Source of the DNA: JBDSYA01 sp039925865
Lineage (GTDB): Bacteria > Bacteroidota > Ignavibacteria > Tepidaquicellales > Tepidaquicellaceae
Assembly (NCBI GenBank): GCA_039925865.1
Contig: JBDSYA010000142.1
Span: 1 to 22,951 of the forward strand
Length of the DNA stretch: 22,951 bases
Reading direction: 5' to 3'
Part shown: in pieces, positions 6,067 to 11,931 of the stretch
Numbering within the stretch: the stretch's first letter is position 1
Layout of the letters: each line of letters starts with the position of its first letter
Made by a program: the position numbers and the translations under genes
Notes under the pieces: model-generated
Seen by the model: the letters and a program-made list of their open reading frames with translations, nothing else
What the model was told of the DNA's origin: nothing
The model's database searches: none

Positions 6067-8781
6067 CTAAGGTGTTATTTTACTTACAAATTCAAGAGCG
6101 TTATTAGAGGCCAGCGAAGCATCTGAACCGTCTGCCATACCGTCACCATTAATGTCAGATGGTATATATCCCATTGCAAATCCGGCTGCATCATTATCAA
6201 TTAATGAAAGGTCGTTTCCGTCTACTACCCCATCCTGATTAGTATCTCCGCTGTAGATACAATATTTAGACCCCACTAAAATCATATTGTTTCCAAATGC
6301 CTGTGAAGCTGACGTTGTGAAATCATAATTGAATACATTTCCCTGTGAAAGAGATTCACCAGGGGATTTGCTCCAGGTTTCAATTGAATTTCTGTGCTTA
6401 GCAACTATGAAATATGTACCTGTAGTTGTGTTTGTAAAATTATAAGCTCCGGTAAAACTGACCGAATCAATTATTGATTTACCCGAATCAACAATCGCAT
6501 AAGGCGCAAAAGTATTTCTTACCAGTATCTCAACAGTGTCTTTAGAATTCAGTCTATTGGATGATTGATTATAAAAACCCTGAGGTATTACAGTTACATT
6601 AACTTCAACCGGCGGCAGCTCGACAACTATTTCCCATACTCCACGACCGTGAGTCCCTATTCTCAATTTATTTGATGCTAAATGATAATCCATATGCATT
6701 GCAACAGTATTCGGAAGCCCGTTTGCAAGCTCTGTCCAGCTTTGTCCATAATTATAAGTTACAAATACACCCACATCCATCGCAATAAAATAAACACCCG
6801 TTGACATGTTTGGATAAAAAATAAGTCCGTCATTTGCAGGACTATCAGGAAGGTTACCGCTCACATTTATCCAGCTGGTACCACCATTAGTTGTTTTAAA
6901 AATTTTTCCTGACCCAAATCCGGAGAATGTTACTATTGCAACCAGAGATGAATCCGGATGAACATTTACACTGGTAATTGTTCTTGTCGGCATGCCTGAT
7001 CCTGACGAAACATTTGAATAAGTGTATCCCCGGTTTGTTGATTTGTAAAGTGTGCTTCCGGATGATGCATACATAATTTCAGGAGAAGATTTTCCAATTC
7101 CCATTTCCCTGATTGTTCCGGAAGTACCGCTTGAAATAGCAAACCAGCTTGAACCCCAGTTTGTGGTTTTAAATACCTGTGTTCTGGCTGTATAATAAAT
7201 GCCTGCTGAATCCGGATGTGACATAATAGGTCCCACCCAGGTCGCTGTCCCTGAAAGTCCGCTCGTTGCTGAAGCCCAGCTGCTGCCGCCATTTGTTGAA
7301 CGATAAACTCCATTATTCTGCGTTTCTCCAAGCATATAAGAATTATTAACAGAATGAAAGCAAACCTCTCCGCCGTCTCCGCCAAATGCCGCAGACCAGT
7401 TTATTGCACCCAAGGTTCTCTGAGTTCCGTTATCCTGAGTTCCACCGAGAATATGATTTGAATTTGAAGGATCTGAAGCAATTCTATAAAACTGCGTTAA
7501 TGTGAGTGAGTTATTTAAATTTGTCCACGTACTTCCTTTGTTTGCTGATTTCCATATGCCGCCATCATTGACACATAACATCTGATTTGGATCTGTTGGG
7601 TGAAATGCAACATTCTGCTGATCCGGGTGAACATTACCGCCACTGTATGCCAAAGACACATTTGTAAAATTGGAAGTTCCTCCGTTGGTTGTTCTCCATA
7701 TGTCAACTGAACCAACATATGAAATATTTGCATCAGCAGGATTTATATGAATATAAAAATCATACCATGCCTGACCTCCATTGAAATCTTGTCCTACTAC
7801 TACTTGCGAAAATGTTGAACCATAATTAATAGATTTCCAGATAGTAATTGCAGAGCCTGAATATTTCGCACAGTATAAAATTTCAGGTGAAGATTTACTT
7901 ACAGCTATATGGTTTCTGGATCCCATACTCAGAGTTGCATTAAGCGTAAATGAACTTCCTCCATTAGTTGAAACTCTGTATCCTGTACCGCTTCCGACTA
8001 CATAGGCAGTATCACCCGTTGGTGTAAAAATAATATCATCACATCTTCCTGAAACAACCAGACTCCAGTTTATACCTGAATTAATACTTTTATACAATCC
8101 GGCATTTCCCATTGATGCAAATATTTCATTTGAATGATTAGGCCTTACAACTATTCTGTTTGTGTATGAACTTGAAGGTAAACCCGAAGTATAACTTGTC
8201 CAGGTATCTCCACCATCAGTTGATTTTAATAATCCTCTTCCATAATAAGAAGCAACACTGTAGGTTGCTTCCCCTGTCATATAATATAATATATCTGAAT
8301 TTGATGGGTCAATAGCAAGAGATCCTGAAGACAGCGAAACTTCATTATCAGATTTTGCAGACCATGTAAGGCCTGCATTAGTAGACTTCCATATACCTCC
8401 TGCTGCAGCACCAATATAAATTGTGTTTGCATTATTCGGATCATACATTACTGTGGCCATTCTGGAAGTAATATTTGAATAAGCAAAGTAGAACCCTGTA
8501 GTGGGTCCGACATTTGTCCATGAGCCAAACACACTATTCATTGCGTACCCGTTTTCTCTGGTCAATTTCATTTTTTGTTCGTAGGCTTTTTTATAGGCAT
8601 CTTTAGGTATAAAATTGTTGGGATACATTCTTTGTTCATAAAACCATTTTTCGCGTTGAAAAGCTTTTCGGGTTGATATGGATTCATCCTTCACATCGTA
8701 AGGGCTGTCTATAATGTCAAGATCCTGTGAAAAGGTAATTGAAGTTACTAAAAAAAGTAAAAGTGTAGTTAAGATTTTCAT
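6067..8781 (-). CDS. Secreted Asp-box (sortilin/VPS10-like) beta-propeller protein with C-terminal dockerin-like module
   Basis: Residues 1-19 are a signal peptide ending in TFSQ. Residues 40-80 are a basic, aromatic stretch (KWFYEQRMYP...) before the propeller. Residues of about 85-720 contain about a dozen Asp-box-like repeats of the form KSTNxGxTW (first at 132-140, last near 674-682), as in sialidase, Ycf48 and VPS10/sortilin-type propellers, ending in GTHGRGVWEI. These boxes mark blade turns and do not imply sialidase activity; I see no catalytic arginine triad. Residues 727-904 are the C-terminal module shared across this locus, with calcium loops at 846-857 and 876-887 and a final proline. 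The ATG at 8781 has an AT-rich leader with no Shine-Dalgarno. No T9SS type A sorting domain is present. The role is unknown, with binding or adhesion most likely. Confidence 0.92.
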   Translation of the reverse strand: MKILTTLLLFLVTSITFSQDLDIIDSPYDVKDESISTRKAFQREKWFYEQRMYPNNFIPKDAYKKAYEQKMKLTRENGYAMNSVFGSWTNVGPTTGFYFAYSNITSRMATVMYDPNNANTIYIGAAAGGIWKSTNAGLTWSAKSDNEVSLSSGSLAIDPSNSDILYYMTGEATYSVASYYGRGLLKSTDGGDTWTSYTSGLPSSSYTNRIVVRPNHSNEIFASMGNAGLYKSINSGINWSLVVSGRCDDIIFTPTGDTAYVVGSGTGYRVSTNGGSSFTLNATLSMGSRNHIAVSKSSPEILYCAKYSGSAITIWKSINYGSTFSQVVVGQDFNGGQAWYDFYIHINPADANISYVGSVDIWRTTNGGTSNFTNVSLAYSGGNVHPDQQNVAFHPTDPNQMLCVNDGGIWKSANKGSTWTNLNNSLTLTQFYRIASDPSNSNHILGGTQDNGTQRTLGAINWSAAFGGDGGEVCFHSVNNSYMLGETQNNGVYRSTNGGSSWASATSGLSGTATWVGPIMSHPDSAGIYYTARTQVFKTTNWGSSWFAISSGTSGTIREMGIGKSSPEIMYASSGSTLYKSTNRGYTYSNVSSGSGMPTRTITSVNVHPDSSLVAIVTFSGFGSGKIFKTTNGGTSWINVSGNLPDSPANDGLIFYPNMSTGVYFIAMDVGVFVTYNYGQSWTELANGLPNTVAMHMDYHLASNKLRIGTHGRGVWEIVVELPPVEVNVTVIPQGFYNQSSNRLNSKDTVEILVRNTFAPYAIVDSGKSIIDSVSFTGAYNFTNTTTGTYFIVAKHRNSIETWSKSPGESLSQGNVFNYDFTTSASQAFGNNMILVGSKYCIYSGDTNQDGVVDGNDLSLIDNDAAGFAMGYIPSDINGDGMADGSDASLASNNALEFVSKITP
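6070..6603 (-). repeat. C-terminal dockerin-like module, copy 1 (residues 727-904)
   Basis: 178 residues. A beta-rich front part carries KHRNSIETWS and NYDFTTSASQAFGNN. The back part holds two 12-residue calcium loops, DTNQDGVVDGND and DINGDGMADGSD, with their first aspartates 30 residues apart. It ends in SKITP. Both loops keep Asp at positions 1, 5, 9 and 12 and Asn at 3, as in EF-hand/dockerin loops. Confidence 0.9.
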
Positions 8782-8904
8782 TTTCTATTTTTATTTATAA
8801 TTGAATATTTAATACAAGCCAATTTATACAAATAAAGTTTATCGAAACCGAATTTTTTTTAAAAAAACTTAAAAACTTGGGAGAAATTATTAATGATAAA
8901 AAAA

Positions 8905-8924
8905 AAGCCGGCATTAACCGGCTT
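8905..8924 (-). terminator. Strong rho-independent terminator of the T9SS surface-protein gene
   Basis: GC-rich arms AAGCCGG (8905-8911) and CCGGCTT (8918-8924) flank a six-base loop. On the minus strand the stem is followed by a run of about nine to ten T. It lies 28 bases downstream of the 8952 stop. This is the clearest terminator in the window. Confidence 0.92.
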
Positions 8925-8951
8925 AAAGATTTGCTTTAAATCTAAAAAAAG

Positions 8952-9803
8952 TTATTTGATAAGAACCATTTTTTTAGTTTGCACAAATGATCCTGCCTTT
9001 ATTCTGTAAAAATAAATACCGCTGGAAAGCTGTGAGGCATTCCATTTATAACTGTAACTTCCCGGCTCCAATGTTTCATTTACAAGCGAAGCAATTTCCC
9101 GGCCCGTCAGATCAAAAACAGATAAACTGACTTCTGATAAACTTGGAATATCAAAACTTATACTTGTAGAAGGATTAAATGGATTCGGATAATTCTGAGC
9201 AATTGCAAATTCCCTTGGAATTTGACTGGATGAATTATTGGGGATCTGAAGATTATCAGATACCATTTCTTCATGATTAGTAATATCAATTATTTTATTG
9301 TCAGCGTATGAAAAGATTTTTGTATAGGGATTTTCGGGACCGCTCCTGTTCACAAGGTCTAATGAAACATCTTTTAAAGTTTCTGCAGATGTTTGCAGTC
9401 TCATTCTGGCAACTAATGTACCGGGTGATTTATTACTTATAACTGGAAGATTCTCTTTATTACCCACTGAATTCATAGCAAGCCGAAGCTGATTCCCGGA
9501 AACACTTGGATTTCTGGGAGTTAAAGCCGGAGGAAGGTCAGACTTAATTAAAGAATAAGTAAGCCTACCGCCATTTGCAATATCAGAATTAAAATTGAAA
9601 AAATATTGACCAATTATATAATTCAGCTGAGCTTCTTTAGAATTTATTTGCTGAAGATATATATCAAATTCTAAAGCATTAGGTGCAACATTGCTTAAGT
9701 TCTCAATTGAAAGCTTGTAAGCGGGCTCCTTTGCAATAGCTGCATTAAGAGACAATGTTACTAACAAAATTACAATAACTTTTTGAAGTTCTGGAAATTT
9801 CAT
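8952..9803 (-). CDS. T9SS type A sorted surface protein with a tentative cohesin-like domain
   Basis: 283 aa. Residues 1-24 are a signal peptide (hydrophobic core, cleavage after AAIA). Residues of about 196-283 are a textbook type IX secretion type A C-terminal domain: QNYPNPFNPSTSISF (203-217), DLTGREIASL, SGIYFYRI (261-268) and the final KKMVLIK. Such domains send a protein through the T9SS outer-membrane channel and usually lead to attachment at the cell surface. Residues of about 26-170 are beta-rich without membrane helices. The strand order (LEFDIYLQQ, a FNFNSDI segment, NQLRLAMN, GTLVARMRLQT) resembles the cohesin/CBM2-3 fold; this is an impression from pattern, not a search result. 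It is the only secreted protein here lacking the dockerin-like module and the only gene with a strong Shine-Dalgarno, so it may be a highly expressed partner or receptor of its neighbours. Confidence 0.93.
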   Translation of the reverse strand: MKFPELQKVIVILLVTLSLNAAIAKEPAYKLSIENLSNVAPNALEFDIYLQQINSKEAQLNYIIGQYFFNFNSDIANGGRLTYSLIKSDLPPALTPRNPSVSGNQLRLAMNSVGNKENLPVISNKSPGTLVARMRLQTSAETLKDVSLDLVNRSGPENPYTKIFSYADNKIIDITNHEEMVSDNLQIPNNSSSQIPREFAIAQNYPNPFNPSTSISFDIPSLSEVSLSVFDLTGREIASLVNETLEPGSYSYKWNASQLSSGIYFYRIKAGSFVQTKKMVLIK

Positions 9804-9806
9804 TTT

Positions 9807-9817
9807 AACCTCCTTTT
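9807..9817 (-). promoter_or_regulatory. Perfect Shine-Dalgarno for the T9SS surface protein
   Basis: Read on the minus strand this is AAAAGGAGGTT, with five bases between GGAGG and the ATG at 9803. It fixes the start codon. None of the six other surface-protein genes (where their start is visible) has a comparable site, so this gene may be translated more strongly. Confidence 0.9.
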
Positions 9818-9897
9818 ATTATTTGGGAAAAAACGTTTATTGTTTTATACTTCCTGGCAGAAGAGTTCCCGGATGAAGTAAGTTAATGTAAAAATTA

Positions 9898-9924
9898 AAA
9901 TTTTCACTAGCAGTGTGAAAATTT
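9898..9924. repeat. AT-rich perfect inverted repeat in the 9804-10012 intergenic region
   Basis: Arms AAATTTTCAC (9898-9907) and GTGAAAATTT (9915-9924) are perfectly complementary around a seven-base spacer. It lies 89 bases downstream of the 540-aa gene stop and 95 bases upstream of the T9SS gene start. It may be a weak terminator (the minus-strand continuation is T-rich) or a symmetric operator for the T9SS gene. Sequence alone does not decide. Confidence 0.6.
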
Positions 9925-10012
9925 AAACCCAGAAATTTCAAAAACCAACATTATGACACTCATAAAATATCTAGATTATACATTTATCATCTTCAATAAA
10001 AAAATCCTGAAC

Positions 10013-11635
10013 TTATGGTCTGGAGATAATCACAAAATTTCCCGCATTATTCTCTACAATTGAAAGATCAGATCCATCAACAATCTTATCACCTGTCAGA
10101 TCTGAGACAACATAGCCTGAAAGAAATATAGCAGCATCATTATCAATTTTTAAAAGATCCGAGCCGTCGATAATTTGATCCTGATTCACGTCTCCGCTGT
10201 AAACTGCATATTTGTCAGGTGCTGTATCGACTTTTATTAAATTATTTCCAAAAGCTTTTGTATCTGAAACAGTAAAATCATAACTACCGAGTGTCATTGG
10301 ATTGTAAACTTCACCTTTTAATTTACTCCATGTCTCCAAACTGTTTCTGTGTTTCAATACAATATAATATGTTCCGCCGGGTGCTTTGTTAAATTTAAAA
10401 TTTCCCGTTAAACTTACAGAATCTATAACAGCTTTTGAAGAATCTACGATATCATAAGGAGAGTTGACTGTTCTCAGATATGCAGTGACTGTGTCCTTTA
10501 TTCTATGTGTGTTGGAAACATTATTATAGAATCCTTCTATTGCTACATTTATATTGAAAGTAGTTTTGACAACATACAAACCGGTTGATCTGTCAGAAGC
10601 TGCGATTTTACCGGATGGGAACATGTAAACTCCCCAGCATCCACTGTAAGTTCCGCCATTGTTGGATGGGTATGTATCATACCATGCAACTTCGATAGGA
10701 ACTGTAGGATTTGTAATATCTACAAACCTTATACCTGCAGTGTAATGTCCTATTGCAGCATAGTTACCATATATCTCCGTGTTGTGAACCACCGATGTAG
10801 TAATGCCGGTAGGTTGCCAGCTTGTGACATAAGTTATATTTCCAAGATCCTGAATATTCCAAATTTTCATAAGCCGGGGTGTTGCTCCGATCTCATCTGT
10901 AACCAGTAAGTATTTCCTGTCCGTAGTAACTGCAGTATTATGAGGACCTGAATTTGGAAGATTTATAAATGATGTTATTCCTGTTAATGCATTTTTATTT
11001 GTCGCATTAATAATGCTTACCTTACTGATATTAATATTGGCAGCGTAAATAGTATCATTAACAATTCTAGTGTCGTGAATATAATCAACATTATATCCAC
11101 CTCGTTTTACAGGTGTTTCAGGATTCAGAGTTAGATCTAAAACTGTGACGCCTTGTCCAAAACCGGAGTTGGCTCCGTTAAGATAAAGATAAGGACCGGA
11201 TTGTGAAATACTATGAGTAGAACTGTGACCTGCTGCAATAAATTTTTTAACGTAGCGAATTGAATCAGGAAGATACTGAAGATCAACTATCTGCACACCG
11301 CTGCTTGGCACTTCAGAAACTATATAAGCATAATGAGAATAAGTTTTCATTTCTCTCCAGCTGTTGTTTCCGCTTGTCGGACTAGTTGATGGTAAAAAAC
11401 CCACCTGATGAATATTTGAAGCATCTGTTATATCTACAAACTGCGTTCCGTCATATGTACCCATAATGGCATACTCCCTTCCATCAGGAGCAACATATCC
11501 CCAGACCGCAGCATATGGAGTTACATGTGTATTAACATTTCCCAGCAAATACATATTCTTGTTTGCAAGCTGAGCTTTACTTACGGAAGTAAATAAAGTT
11601 AAGGCTATTAAAACAGTAAATAAAATTTTTTTCAT
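10013..11635 (-). CDS. Secreted LVIVD-repeat (choice-of-anchor B) protein with C-terminal dockerin-like module
   Basis: 540 aa. Residues 1-21 are a signal peptide ending in SKAQ. Residues of about 22-360 match the choice-of-anchor B type of LVIVD beta-propeller protein: repeated segments such as GTQFVDITD, GVQIVDLQY, GVTVLDLT and GIRFVDITNP, with conserved His-containing patches (AGHSSTHSIS, DYIHDTRIV, GPHNTAV, VVHNTEIYG). The family name reflects that this N-terminal domain occurs with different C-terminal sorting or anchoring tags. Here the position of the tag is taken by the shared module (362-540), with loops DVNQDQIIDGSD (482-493) and DLTGDKIVDGSD (512-523). Both loops have lost the usual glycine at position 6 but keep all acidic ligands. 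It starts at ATG 11635 with no Shine-Dalgarno. No clear GC-rich terminator follows. Function unknown. Confidence 0.93.
   Translation of the reverse strand: MKKILFTVLIALTLFTSVSKAQLANKNMYLLGNVNTHVTPYAAVWGYVAPDGREYAIMGTYDGTQFVDITDASNIHQVGFLPSTSPTSGNNSWREMKTYSHYAYIVSEVPSSGVQIVDLQYLPDSIRYVKKFIAAGHSSTHSISQSGPYLYLNGANSGFGQGVTVLDLTLNPETPVKRGGYNVDYIHDTRIVNDTIYAANINISKVSIINATNKNALTGITSFINLPNSGPHNTAVTTDRKYLLVTDEIGATPRLMKIWNIQDLGNITYVTSWQPTGITTSVVHNTEIYGNYAAIGHYTAGIRFVDITNPTVPIEVAWYDTYPSNNGGTYSGCWGVYMFPSGKIAASDRSTGLYVVKTTFNINVAIEGFYNNVSNTHRIKDTVTAYLRTVNSPYDIVDSSKAVIDSVSLTGNFKFNKAPGGTYYIVLKHRNSLETWSKLKGEVYNPMTLGSYDFTVSDTKAFGNNLIKVDTAPDKYAVYSGDVNQDQIIDGSDLLKIDNDAAIFLSGYVVSDLTGDKIVDGSDLSIVENNAGNFVIISRP
10016..10552 (-). 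repeat. C-terminal dockerin-like module, copy 2 (residues 362-540)
   Basis: 179 residues. It carries KHRNSLETWS, the KAFGNN motif and two calcium loops with first aspartates 30 residues apart, and ends in VIISRP. Position 6 of the loops is Gln and Lys instead of Gly. This copy is about as divergent from copies 3 and 4 as copy 1 is. Confidence 0.9.
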
Positions 11636-11854
11636 TGATTAATTTAAATAGGTTTGAAAAAATGCAAAGAAATTTTTTGAAGGCTAAAATATCTCTGACA
11701 ATATAAGGAAATTTGTTTTGATTAACTTTAATGTTTTTGTCATAGATAAAATTCCTTAAAATAATTGATTCAATTTTATGATTTTTAATATTAACAAAAT
11801 TTAAATTAAACATAAAAGTGATGATCGAATAATCTTTAATTTAGATGATAAAAA

Positions 11855-11884
11855 ACAAGGGTGCTTCCACGGAAACTCCCTTGT
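11855..11884 (-). terminator. Terminator of the 878-aa beta-helix gene
   Basis: Arms ACAAGGG (11855-11861) and CCCTTGT (11878-11884) are followed on the minus strand by a T-rich tract. It lies 48 bases downstream of the 11932 stop. The arm sequence resembles that of the hairpin after the 688-aa beta-helix gene (14696-14718). Confidence 0.8.
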
Positions 11885-11931
11885 AAATATTATCTAAAAT
11901 AAAACATTAATTTCATCAAACTCATAACAAA

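Noticed and set aside
6966..7385. 139-codon minus-strand frame within the propeller gene
   Set aside because: It is an out-of-frame reading of the Asp-box repeats; repetitive coding sequence commonly leaves long secondary frames.
6067..8781. Annotating the 904-aa protein as a sialidase because of Asp boxes
   Set aside because: Asp boxes occur in many propellers, and no sialidase catalytic residues were identified.
11577..11813. 78-codon minus-strand frame rich in Asn, Phe, Ile and Lys
   Set aside because: It overlaps the start of the 540-aa gene in another frame, has the composition of random AT-rich DNA, and shows no motif.
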